Source of the DNA: JACDAS01 sp046262415
Lineage (GTDB): Bacteria; Actinomycetota; Thermoleophilia; Gaiellales; Gaiellaceae
Reading direction: 5' to 3'
DNA length: 55,038 nucleotides
Assembly: GCA_046262415.1 (NCBI GenBank)
Contig: JBHEMU010000168.1
Coordinates: 1 to 55,038, forward strand
Position numbers and translations under genes: made by a program. Under the pieces are notes generated by a model. The model did no database searches. It was not told the DNA's origin and worked only from the letters and a program-made list of their open reading frames with translations. Within the stretch, counting starts at the first letter, position 1. The number at the start of each line of letters is the position of its first letter. Below, in pieces: positions 43,467 through 50,493 of the stretch.

Positions 43467-43502
43467 GACGGGCGCGACGCCGGCGAGGACGGCGCGCCCG
43501 TC
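43467..43502 (-). terminator. Hairpin terminator after yraN
   Basis: GACGGGCGCG (43467-43476) pairs with CGCGCCCGTC (43493-43502); on the minus strand the stem is followed by TTTCGCTTTC. Ends the plsX-to-yraN transcript partly, ahead of comM. Confidence 0.6.
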
Positions 43503-43511
43503 GAGCGAATT

Positions 43512-43874
43512 CTAGAAGGCCTCCCGCACCCGCTCGAGCGACCCGCCGCGGATCGCGACGAGCTCGAACGACACCTCGAGGCCCTCGAGCGACGGGTGCG
43601 CCGCCAGCCAGATCTCAGCCGCTCGGCGCAGACGCCGACGCTTCTCGCGGCCGACCATCTCGAGCGGATCGCCGAAGGCGTCGCTCGACTTGGCCTTCAC
43701 CTCGCAGAAGACGAGGCGGCGCCCCCGGCGCAGCACGACGTCGAGCTCGTTGCCGCCGGCCCTGGCGTTGACCGCGAGGATCCGGTAGCCGCGCAGGCGG
43801 TAGAAGCGGCGCGCCCGGCGCTCGGCCGCGGCACCGAGGGCGGACGTGCTACGCCGTGACGCCTTCCGCGGCAT
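43512..43874 (-). CDS. YraN family (UPF0102) endonuclease-like protein
   Basis: 120 residues. The PD-(D/E)XK-like pattern G-G-N-E-L-D-V-V and F-C-E-V-K-A-K (E-x-K) gives the Holliday-junction-resolvase-like fold of YraN. The start overlaps rnhB's end by 26 bp. The family's usual place is next to rnhB and comM. Confidence 0.9.
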   Translation of the reverse strand: MPRKASRRSTSALGAAAERRARRFYRLRGYRILAVNARAGGNELDVVLRRGRRLVFCEVKAKSSDAFGDPLEMVGREKRRRLRRAAEIWLAAHPSLEGLEVSFELVAIRGGSLERVREAF

Positions 43875-44496
43875 AGCAGAGCGCCTGGAAGGACCGGCGG
43901 TGGATCTCGCACGGCCCGCGCTCGCGCACGGCGGCCGAATGACGCGGCGTGATGTACCCGACGTGGGAGGCGAAGCCGAACGCGGGGTAGAGCGCGGCCG
44001 CCCGGCGCATGTAGCGGTCCCGGGTCACCTTGGCGACGATCGAGGCCGCCGCGATCGCCGCGGAGCGCTCGTCGCCGTCGACGACGGCGACGTGCTCCGG
44101 CGCGGCCGGGCCCAGCCGGAAACCGTCCACGAGACAGGCCTCGGCCGGCGGCGCGAGCGCGGTCAGGGCAGCTCGCAGCCCGGCGAGGTTCGAGCGGTGC
44201 AGGCCGTTCCGGTCGATCTCGGCCGGGGAGATGACCTGGACCGAGATGCGCTCGGCACAGCCCACGATCGCCGCGAACAGCTCCTCGCGGTGCGCCGGGG
44301 AGAGCTGCTTGGAGTCGTTGAGGAGCGCGAGCGGGCGGACGCGATGGTCCCGCAGGCAGTCGTAGTCGAGGAGGACGCCCGCCACGACGAGCGGCCCGGC
44401 CAGGGATCCGCGCCCCGCCTCGTCGGCGCCGGCGACGAAGCGGGCACCGAGCCGCCGGTCGAACCGGAGGAGCCTCTGGCCGGTGGCGCGGGGCAT
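43849..44496 (-). CDS. rnhB: Ribonuclease HII
   Basis: 215 residues from ATG at 44496. Cleaves RNA in RNA/DNA hybrids and at single ribonucleotides. Motifs: A-G-A-D-E-A-G-R-G-S-L-A-G-P (first D-E pair), L-N-D-S-K-Q-L, L-V-D-G-F, and A-A-I-A-A-A-S-I-V-A-K-V-T-R-D. Part of the rplS...yraN run. Confidence 0.95.
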   Translation of the reverse strand: MPRATGQRLLRFDRRLGARFVAGADEAGRGSLAGPLVVAGVLLDYDCLRDHRVRPLALLNDSKQLSPAHREELFAAIVGCAERISVQVISPAEIDRNGLHRSNLAGLRAALTALAPPAEACLVDGFRLGPAAPEHVAVVDGDERSAAIAAASIVAKVTRDRYMRRAAALYPAFGFASHVGYITPRHSAAVRERGPCEIHRRSFQALCYAAEGVTA

Positions 44497-44587
44497 CGGC
44501 CGAGGATAGCCCCGGCCCCGGCTCACCCCAGGGAAGGCACAGATTCGTGACGCGGAAACTGCGGGCTTTTCCGACCGCGGTCGCCGG

Positions 44588-44932
44588 CTAACGCTTCTCG
44601 CGGACCCGCGCCTTCTTGCCGACCTTGCCGCGGAGGTAGTACAGCTTCGCGCGGTTGACGTCGCCGATCGCCTGCACCTCGATCTTGTCGATCTTGGGCG
44701 AGTGCACCGGGAAGGTCCGCTCGACACCGACGCCGAACGACTGCTTGCGCACGGTGAACGTCTCGCGCACGCCGGCGCCCTGACGCTTGATCACGATGCC
44801 CTCGAAGACCTGGATGCGCTGCCGCTGCCCCTCGATGACGCGGAAGTGCACGCGCACCGTGTCACCCGCCTTGAAGCCGGGCAGATCAGGACGCAGCTGC
44901 CGCTGCTCGAGTGACTCGATTACCTTGCTCAT
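44588..44932 (-). CDS. rplS: 50S ribosomal protein L19
   Basis: 114 residues, standard size. F-K-A-G-D-T-V-R-V-H-F-R-V-I-E-G and R-I-Q-V-F-E-G-I-V-I-K-R-Q-G and the basic C-terminus identify bL19. Located after lepB in the order rimM-trmD-lepB-rplS. Confidence 0.97.
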   Translation of the reverse strand: MSKVIESLEQRQLRPDLPGFKAGDTVRVHFRVIEGQRQRIQVFEGIVIKRQGAGVRETFTVRKQSFGVGVERTFPVHSPKIDKIEVQAIGDVNRAKLYYLRGKVGKKARVREKR

Positions 44933-44987
44933 CGGGAAAGGCGGGCCCTGGACGGGCGAGCGCGCATCCTAGCGCAAGGCCTCCGCG

Positions 44988-45875
44988 CTACCGGAACCCG
45001 ATCCGGTTGGGCGGCCAGTAGACGGCGAAGACCTCACCGATCAGGTTCTCCCGCGGCACGGCCCCCCACTCGCGCGAGTCGCACGACTGAACGCGGTTGT
45101 CGCCCATGAAGAAGTAGCCGTCCTTGGGGATCTTCTGAGCGGGCAGCGTGCGCGTGTCCCGACGGGGTCCCTTCACGTATGGCTCCGACAGGCGCTTCCC
45201 GTTGATGTAGACGAAGCCGTTCCGCTCCTCCCACGTCTCGCCGGGCAGCGCGATCAGCCGCTTGACGAACGTGCCGCCCGCACCGCACCGCTCCTCGGCG
45301 AGCTTGGGCGTTTTGAAGACGATGATCTCGCCGCGGCGCGGCTTGCGGAAGTGGTAGATGCCGCGGTTCGCGAGCACGCGGTCGGAGAAACGCGCGATGC
45401 AGCCGTTCGCGGGCCGGGCGCAATGGAGCGACGGCTCCATCGAGGACGAGGGGATCCGGTACGGGTTGACGACCCACGCCTTGATCGCGAGGACGATCGC
45501 GATCGCCCCGACGATCGTCACGATCCAGTCGATCGTCACGCGCCAGGGGCGGGGCAGCCCCCGCGTCATCCGGTCGACTGGGTTCCAGGAGCGGTGAGCG
45601 TCCCTCGATCTCGAACCCGGGCGCTCCAGGGCCTCGCCGGCCGCGCCGAGCGTCCGGATCTGGGGCGGGTGCAGGCCGACCGAGAGCTCGGCGTCGTAGG
45701 TCCGGCGCCGCTCCGGATCGCCGAGCACCCCGTAGGCATGCTCGACCTCGCGCAGCCGTTGAGCGCCCCATGGCGTCTCCCCGTCGGTATCGCGCTTCAG
45801 CTGCCGGTACGCCTGGGCGATCTCGATGCCGGAGGAATCCCGCGGAACGCCGAGGACGGCGTAGAGGTCCCTCAC
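44988..45875 (-). CDS. lepB: Signal peptidase I fused to a degenerate J domain
   Basis: 295 residues from a GTG overlapping trmD's TGA. Residues 1-65 form a J-like domain: D-L-Y-A-V-L-G-V, A-Y-R-Q-L-K-R and a final L-G-D-P-E-R-R-R-T-Y-D; the HPD triad position holds D-G-E instead, so DnaK stimulation is not expected. Residues ~66-112 are a linker, 113-136 a single membrane helix, and 137-295 the type I signal-peptidase: S-S-S-M-E-P-S (catalytic Ser145), T-F-V-K-R-L-I-A-L-P-G-E (catalytic Lys205), G-D-N-R...D-S-R-E-W-G. Cuts exported preproteins. The fusion is continuous, with no internal stop. The cytoplasmic J-like part could couple chaperones or the ribosome to secretion. Confidence 0.88.
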   Translation of the reverse strand: MRDLYAVLGVPRDSSGIEIAQAYRQLKRDTDGETPWGAQRLREVEHAYGVLGDPERRRTYDAELSVGLHPPQIRTLGAAGEALERPGSRSRDAHRSWNPVDRMTRGLPRPWRVTIDWIVTIVGAIAIVLAIKAWVVNPYRIPSSSMEPSLHCARPANGCIARFSDRVLANRGIYHFRKPRRGEIIVFKTPKLAEERCGAGGTFVKRLIALPGETWEERNGFVYINGKRLSEPYVKGPRRDTRTLPAQKIPKDGYFFMGDNRVQSCDSREWGAVPRENLIGEVFAVYWPPNRIGFR

Positions 45876-46531
45876 CGCGCGTTCCGGGCTCGCGTTTGCT
45901 GGCGCCGCCACTCCTCGACCCGGCCGTGGTCGCCCGAGAGGAGGACGTCGGGCACGCGCCACCCCCTGAACTCCGCCGGCCGCGTGAAGTGCGGGTGCTC
46001 GAGCCCGCCCTCGAGCTCCGAGGAGAAGCTCTCGAACCGCGAGGAGGCGGGACTGCCCAGCGCACCCGGCAGCAGGCGGGCGATCGCGTCGACGACCACC
46101 ATCGCCGGCAGCTCTCCGCCCGAGAGCACGTAGGGCCCGACCGAGATCGCGTCGGAGGCGAGCTTCGTCACGATCCGCTCGTCGAACCCCTCGAAGCGCG
46201 CCGAGAGGAGCGTCAGCCGCTCCTCGCGTGCCAGCTCCTCGACGAGGGCCTGGTCGAGCTGCCGGCCCGTCGGCGCCAGCGCGACGACGCGGTGCTCCGG
46301 AGCGCCCCCGTAGACCGCGTCCAGGGCCGCCGCGACGACGTCGACGCGGAGCACCATCCCCGCGCCCCCGCCGTACGGCTCGTCGTCGACCTGAGCGGCC
46401 CGCAGCGGGGTGGTGTCGCGGTAGCTGAAGAGGCGCAGGTCGAGCTCCGTGCCGAGCACGGCCGCCACCGGCCGCTGCTCGCACAACCAGGCGAACGCAT
46501 GCGGAATCAGGGTGAAGACGTCGACCTGCAA
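45872..46531 (-). CDS. trmD: tRNA (guanine-N1)-methyltransferase
   Basis: 219 residues from the TTG at 46531 (Q-V-D-V-F-T-L-I-P-H). SPOUT knot: D-D-E-P-Y-G-G-G-A-G-M-V, I-S-V-G-P-Y-V-L-S-G-G-E-L-P-A, L-L-S-G-D-H-G, and R-P-A-E-F-R-G-W-R-V-P. Methylates G37 of tRNAs. A longer TTG start at 46579 would overlap rimM. Ends overlapping lepB. Confidence 0.93.
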   Translation of the reverse strand: MQVDVFTLIPHAFAWLCEQRPVAAVLGTELDLRLFSYRDTTPLRAAQVDDEPYGGGAGMVLRVDVVAAALDAVYGGAPEHRVVALAPTGRQLDQALVEELAREERLTLLSARFEGFDERIVTKLASDAISVGPYVLSGGELPAMVVVDAIARLLPGALGSPASSRFESFSSELEGGLEHPHFTRPAEFRGWRVPDVLLSGDHGRVEEWRRQQTRARNAR

Positions 46532-46544
46532 AGGACCGATGAGG

Positions 46545-47021
46545 TTACCCGGGGTCGGCGAAGCCGGGCGCGACAACAATGCGGCCGGAGGCGAGATCGA
46601 TCGCCCGAACGCAGTCCTCGATCAGCGGCAGGCGCAGGCCGGAGTCGAGCTCGAGCACGTCGTTGGCGACGCCCGGCTCGACCTCCCGCACGCGACCGAG
46701 CCCGCGGCCGCCCTCCTCTTCCACCACCAGGCCCAGCAGCTGGAAGACGTAGTACGAGTCGGGCGCGGGAGGCGGCAGCGCCTCGCGCGGCAGCTCGAGC
46801 GGGGTGCCGCGGGGCACGGGCCGGTCGAGGCGGATCACGAGCCGCCCGCCGGATCGCTTCACGGCGGCGACGCGGACCGGCTCTCCCCCCGCCTGGAGGC
46901 TGGCGCCGACGGCGAACCGGTCGGGCTCCTCGCTCGGCTGCTCCACGACGAAGGAGCCGTCGAGCCCGTGGGCGCGGCCGACGCGCCCCACCGGAACGAG
47001 GTGATCGGGCTCAGAGTTCAT
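46545..47021 (-). CDS. rimM: 16S rRNA processing protein RimM
   Basis: 158 residues from ATG at 47021. V-G-R-V-G-R-A-H-G-L-D-G-S-F-V-V at the N-terminus and L-P-L-I-E-D-C-V-R-A-I-D near the end are RimM marks; the PRC-barrel half contains V-L-E-L-D-S-G. Helps 30S maturation. Only 13 bp lie between its end and the preferred trmD start. Confidence 0.92.
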   Translation of the reverse strand: MNSEPDHLVPVGRVGRAHGLDGSFVVEQPSEEPDRFAVGASLQAGGEPVRVAAVKRSGGRLVIRLDRPVPRGTPLELPREALPPPAPDSYYVFQLLGLVVEEEGGRGLGRVREVEPGVANDVLELDSGLRLPLIEDCVRAIDLASGRIVVAPGFADPG

Positions 47022-47183
47022 TTCGGGCTGACCACGCGCTGCCTGGGTGGGCTGGGCGAGTGCGAGGCTAGAACGCAGGGCGTCCGCGTGGCAGCGCCAC
47101 GGGGACGACCGAGGACGACGCATCGCGCCGCCCAGCGCGGCCAGGCGGCCCGTGCTTCAGTTCGAAAGGAGCTCTGAGCCCGC

Positions 47184-47423
47184 TCAGTCAACGATCTCGA
47201 GCAGGACCCGCTGGGGCGACCCCACCGAGCTCGCCCGCACGACCGACCGGAGGGCACGGGCGATGCGCCCCTGGCGGCCGATCACCTTGCCGACGTCCTC
47301 GGCGGCGACGCGCAGCTCGATCACGCGCGCGCCTTCCCGCTCGACCTCCTCGACGTTCACCGCCTCCGGGTCATCGACGAGGCGCCGCGCGAGGTAGGCG
47401 ACGAGCTCAGCCTCGCTCGACAT
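47184..47423 (-). CDS. KH-domain RNA-binding protein (YlqC family)
   Basis: 79 residues. I-G-R-Q-G-R-I-A-R-A is the G-x-x-G loop of a KH domain. In Gram-positives this gene sits between rpsP and rimM, as here. Start overlaps the rpsP stop by 17 bp. Confidence 0.9.
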   Translation of the reverse strand: MSSEAELVAYLARRLVDDPEAVNVEEVEREGARVIELRVAAEDVGKVIGRQGRIARALRSVVRASSVGSPQRVLLEIVD

Positions 47424-47655
47424 TCGCCGCCTTGAGCAGCCTCGAGACGGCCCCCGACGGCTGCGCGCCCTTCCCGAGCCAGTCCCTGACCTTCGCCTCG
47501 TCGAGCTCGATCGTCGACGGATCGGTCTGCGGGTTGTAGCGCCCGACGATCTCGATGAACCTGCCGTCCCGCGGCGAGCGCGAGTCCGCCACGACGACGC
47601 GGTAGATCGGGTTCTTCTTCGACCCGACACGGGTCAACCTCATCCGTACGGCCAT
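47407..47655 (-). CDS. rpsP: 30S ribosomal protein S16
   Basis: 82 residues. M-R-L-T-R-V-G-S-K-K-N-P-I-Y-R-V-V-V-A-D-S-R and I-G-R-Y/V-G-R-Y-N-P identify bS16. The M3 repeat lies directly upstream, between rpsP and ffh. Confidence 0.97.
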   Translation of the reverse strand: MAVRMRLTRVGSKKNPIYRVVVADSRSPRDGRFIEIVGRYNPQTDPSTIELDEAKVRDWLGKGAQPSGAVSRLLKAANVERG

Positions 47656-47671
47656 CCTCGTCCTTTCTCGC

Positions 47672-47839
47672 TAGATGCCTGATCGTTAATTCGCGCGCCC
47701 GCGGGGGCGATCCAGACGAAGGCGGGCAGTTCGATCGTGGGCCGCTCGTACTGGAAGTACGGGTGGCGCGCGAGCGGGCTGGCCGCCGCCGCGTCTGGGT
47801 CGTCACCGCGCCGCGGGAATTGGCGAACAAGCATCGCTA
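47672..47839. repeat. Repeat family M, full-length copy M3 (reverse)
   Basis: 168 bp, alignable in reverse with M2: the strand read with ffh shows TAGCGATGC, then CGCCAATTC, GACGCGGCGG, the central hairpin CGTACT-GGA-AGTACG at 47747-47761, and ends TAG. Its inverted ends have diverged. The TAG at 47837-47839 (minus) is the stop of ffh. Flanked by CTAG and CTAA. Confidence 0.85.
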
Positions 47840-49159
47840 ACGCTTCCCGGCGTACCCGGGAAACGACGGGAGCTTGCCCTTGCCCATCTGCTTCATCATC
47901 TTCGCCATCTGCTTGCGCGCGGACAGCAGCTGCGTCACCTGCTGCACGGTCGTCCCGCTGCCCTTCGCGATCCGCAGGCGCCGGGAGCCGTCGATCAGGT
48001 GCGGAAGGCTGCGCTCCCTCGGGGTCATCGACAGCACGATCGCCTCCACGCGCGCCATCTCCCGCTCGTTCACCTCGAGGCCCTGGAGCTGCTGGCCGAG
48101 CCCGGGGATCATCGACAGGACGCCCTTGAGCGGACCCATCTTGCGCAGCATCCGGTAGCTCGAGAGGAAGTCGTCGAAGGTGAACTCACCCGCGCGCAGG
48201 CGCTTCTCCATCTCCGCCTGCTCCTCGTCGGTGGCGGCCGCCTCCGCCTTCTCGATCAGGCTGAGCACGTCCCCCATGCCGAGGATGCGGGAGGCCATGC
48301 GGTCGGGATGGAAGTACTCCAGCTGGTCGAGCTTCTCGCCGACGGACACCAGCTTGATCGGCTTGCCGGTGACCGCCTTCACGGACAGGGCCGCGCCGCC
48401 GCGCGCGTCGCCGTCCAGCTTCGTCAGGACGAGGCCGTCGAAGGCGACGCGCTCGAGGAACGCCTGCGCCACGGCGACGGCCTCCTGCCCGGTCATCGCG
48501 TCGAGGACCAGCAGGACGTTGGTCGGCTTCGCCGCGTCCCGCACGGCCGCGAGCTCGTCCATCAGGGCCTCGTCGACGTGGAGGCGCCCGGCCGTGTCGA
48601 GGATGACGACGTCGCGTCCCTCCTCCGCAGCGCGCTCCAGGCCCCTGCGCGCGGCCGCGACGGGATCGCGCGTCTCCTCCCGGTAGACCGGGATCTGGAT
48701 CTGGCGGCCCAGCTGCTCCAGCTGGTCGATCGCGGCCGGTCGCTGCAGGTCGGCGGCCACGAGCGCCGGCGTCTTGCCCTCCTTGCGCAGGAGCAGGGCG
48801 AGCTTGCCCGCGGTCGTGGTCTTGCCCGAGCCCTGGAGACCGGCCAGCAGGATCACGGTCGGCGGGCGCTTCGCGAAGACGAGGCGGGAGTCGCCGCTAC
48901 CCATCAGCGCCGTCAGCTCCTCGTGGACGATCTTCACCACCTGCTGCCCGGGCGTCAGGCTCTTGAGGACGTCCGCCCCCAGCGAGCGCTCCCGGACGCG
49001 GGCGACGAAGTCCTTGACGACGCCGAAGTTGACGTCCGCCTCGAGCAGGGCGAGGCGGATCTCGCGCATCGCCCCGGAGACCCGGTCCTCGTCCAGCCGC
49101 CCGCGACCACGGAGGTCGCCCAGGGTCAGCTGCAGCTTGTCGGAGAGGGAGTCGAACAC
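47837..49159 (-). CDS. ffh: Signal recognition particle GTPase Ffh
   Basis: 440 residues. N domain, GTPase with G-S-G-K-T-T-T (L-Q-G-S-G-K-T-T), D-L-Q-R-P-A-A-I-D-Q-L, D-T-A-G-R, T-K-L-D-G-D, and the methionine-rich M domain (G-P-L-K-G-V-L-S-M-I-P-G-L-G, then Q-M-A-K-M-M-K-Q-M). Binds signal sequences with 4.5S RNA; FtsY at 49543 is its receptor. Confidence 0.96.
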   Translation of the reverse strand: MFDSLSDKLQLTLGDLRGRGRLDEDRVSGAMREIRLALLEADVNFGVVKDFVARVRERSLGADVLKSLTPGQQVVKIVHEELTALMGSGDSRLVFAKRPPTVILLAGLQGSGKTTTAGKLALLLRKEGKTPALVAADLQRPAAIDQLEQLGRQIQIPVYREETRDPVAAARRGLERAAEEGRDVVILDTAGRLHVDEALMDELAAVRDAAKPTNVLLVLDAMTGQEAVAVAQAFLERVAFDGLVLTKLDGDARGGAALSVKAVTGKPIKLVSVGEKLDQLEYFHPDRMASRILGMGDVLSLIEKAEAAATDEEQAEMEKRLRAGEFTFDDFLSSYRMLRKMGPLKGVLSMIPGLGQQLQGLEVNEREMARVEAIVLSMTPRERSLPHLIDGSRRLRIAKGSGTTVQQVTQLLSARKQMAKMMKQMGKGKLPSFPGYAGKR

Positions 49160-49216
49160 GGCGGCGAAGTGTACGTGTCAGGATTCCGCGTCCAGCCCAC
49201 GGAAAGGAGCAGCAGC

Positions 49217-49432
49217 ATGAGCATCGCCAAGGTGATCACGATCATCGGCTCGTCCCCCACCGGTTTCGCCGAGGCGGCCGCGGCGGCCGTCGAGGAGGCG
49301 TCGAAGACGCTGCGGGGCATCTCCGGCGCGGACGTCGTCTCGATGACCTGCAAGGTCGAGAACGACCGTGTCACCCAGTACCGGGCGACGGTCAACATCG
49401 CCTTCGAGATCGAGCGCAGCGCCGGCGGCTAG
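49217..49432 (+). CDS. Dodecin (flavin-binding dodecameric protein)
   Basis: 71 residues from ATG at 49217 with GAAAGGAG before it. The order K-V-I-T-I-I-G-S-S-P-T-G-F-A-E-A, A-V-E-E-A-S-K-T-L-R-G-I-S and Y-R-A-T-V-N-I-A-F-E-I is the dodecin signature, including the Trp-free actinobacterial form. Stores flavin or CoA. Stands alone on the plus strand inside a minus-strand cluster. Its stop TAG is the first three bases of repeat R3. Confidence 0.92.
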   Translation: MSIAKVITIIGSSPTGFAEAAAAAVEEASKTLRGISGADVVSMTCKVENDRVTQYRATVNIAFEIERSAGG

Positions 49433-49528
49433 GCGTCGCTTGCGACGCCGACCTCAGGAGCGCGGGCTTGCCCGTGCTCCGTCTGAGCCGACCGCACGAG
49501 CGCATCCGGGTAAAACCCACGCTCCTAA
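49429..49528. repeat. Double-hairpin repeat family R, copy R3
   Basis: 100 bp with the same hairpin pair as R1, R2 and R4, ending CTAG on the left and CTAA on the right. The left TAG (49430-49432) is the dodecin stop codon. Confidence 0.9.
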
Positions 49529-49542
49529 CCCCGACCGGGCGC

Positions 49543-50493
49543 CTACTGGATCACGAGCGCCCTGGCGTACTCGGCGGCGTCGAACGGCCGGAGGTCGTCG
49601 AGCTTCTCCCCCACGCCGATGAGCTTGACCGGCAGCCCGAGCTCGTAGGCGACCGGGACCGCGACGCCCCCCTTGGCGGAGCCGTCCAGCTTCGTCAGCG
49701 CCACGCCCGTCACGCCGACCGCCTCGCCGAACATCCGCGCCTGCTGGAGCCCGTTCTGGCCCGTCGTCGCGTCGAGCACGAGCAGCGTCTCGTGCGGCGC
49801 TCCCTCCAGGCGCTGCGCGATCACGCGGCGGATCTTCGCCAGCTCCTCCATCAGGTTCGTCTGCGTGTGCAGGCGGCCGGCCGTGTCGACGATGACCACG
49901 TCACGGCCGCGTGCGCTCGCGGCCTCGACCGCGTCGAAGGCGACCGCGGCGGGGTCGGCACCCCGGCGAGAGCCGACGAAGTCCGCCTTCGCGCGCACGG
50001 CCCAGATCTCCAGCTGCTCCTCCGCGGCGGCGCGGAACGTGTCCGCGGCGGCCAGGAGGACCGACCTCCCGTGGACGGAGAGCCTGTGCGCAAGCTTGCC
50101 GATCGTGGTCGTCTTGCCGGTGCCGTTGACGCCGACCACGAGCACGACGCTCGGTCGCTCCTGCACGCCCAGCACGGCGGGCTCCCCGAGCAGGGCCGCG
50201 ATCTCCTCCGCGAGGGCGGTGTTCAGGTCGATCGCGTCCCCGCGGGCCTCCAGGCGCCGGACGAGCTCCGCGGTCGCCCGGACGCCGACGTCGGCGGCGA
50301 TCAGCGCCTCCTCCAGACGCTCCCACGACTCGGCGTCACCCGGGTCGAACGCGACGGCGGCCAGCTCGCCGGTCAGCGCGCGCCGGCTCTTCGAGAGCGA
50401 GTCGCGCAGGCGGGAGAAGAGCCCCGAACGCTCCTGCTCGGGCTCCGGCCGCGCGCCTGCCTCGCCGAGAAGCTCGCCCCAGCTCCGCGTCAC
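49543..50493 (-). CDS. ftsY: SRP receptor GTPase FtsY
   Basis: 316 residues; no long acidic A domain, common in actinobacteria. NG domain with V-N-G-T-G-K-T-T-T-I-G-K-L-A, A-D-T-F-R-A-A-A-E-E-Q-L, D-T-A-G-R-L-H, L-T-K-L-D-G-S-A-K-G-G, G-V-G-E-K-L-D-D-L-R-P-F. Docks the Ffh-ribosome complex at the membrane. Overlaps smc's stop by 4 bp. Confidence 0.96.
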   Translation of the reverse strand: MTRSWGELLGEAGARPEPEQERSGLFSRLRDSLSKSRRALTGELAAVAFDPGDAESWERLEEALIAADVGVRATAELVRRLEARGDAIDLNTALAEEIAALLGEPAVLGVQERPSVVLVVGVNGTGKTTTIGKLAHRLSVHGRSVLLAAADTFRAAAEEQLEIWAVRAKADFVGSRRGADPAAVAFDAVEAASARGRDVVIVDTAGRLHTQTNLMEELAKIRRVIAQRLEGAPHETLLVLDATTGQNGLQQARMFGEAVGVTGVALTKLDGSAKGGVAVPVAYELGLPVKLIGVGEKLDDLRPFDAAEYARALVIQ

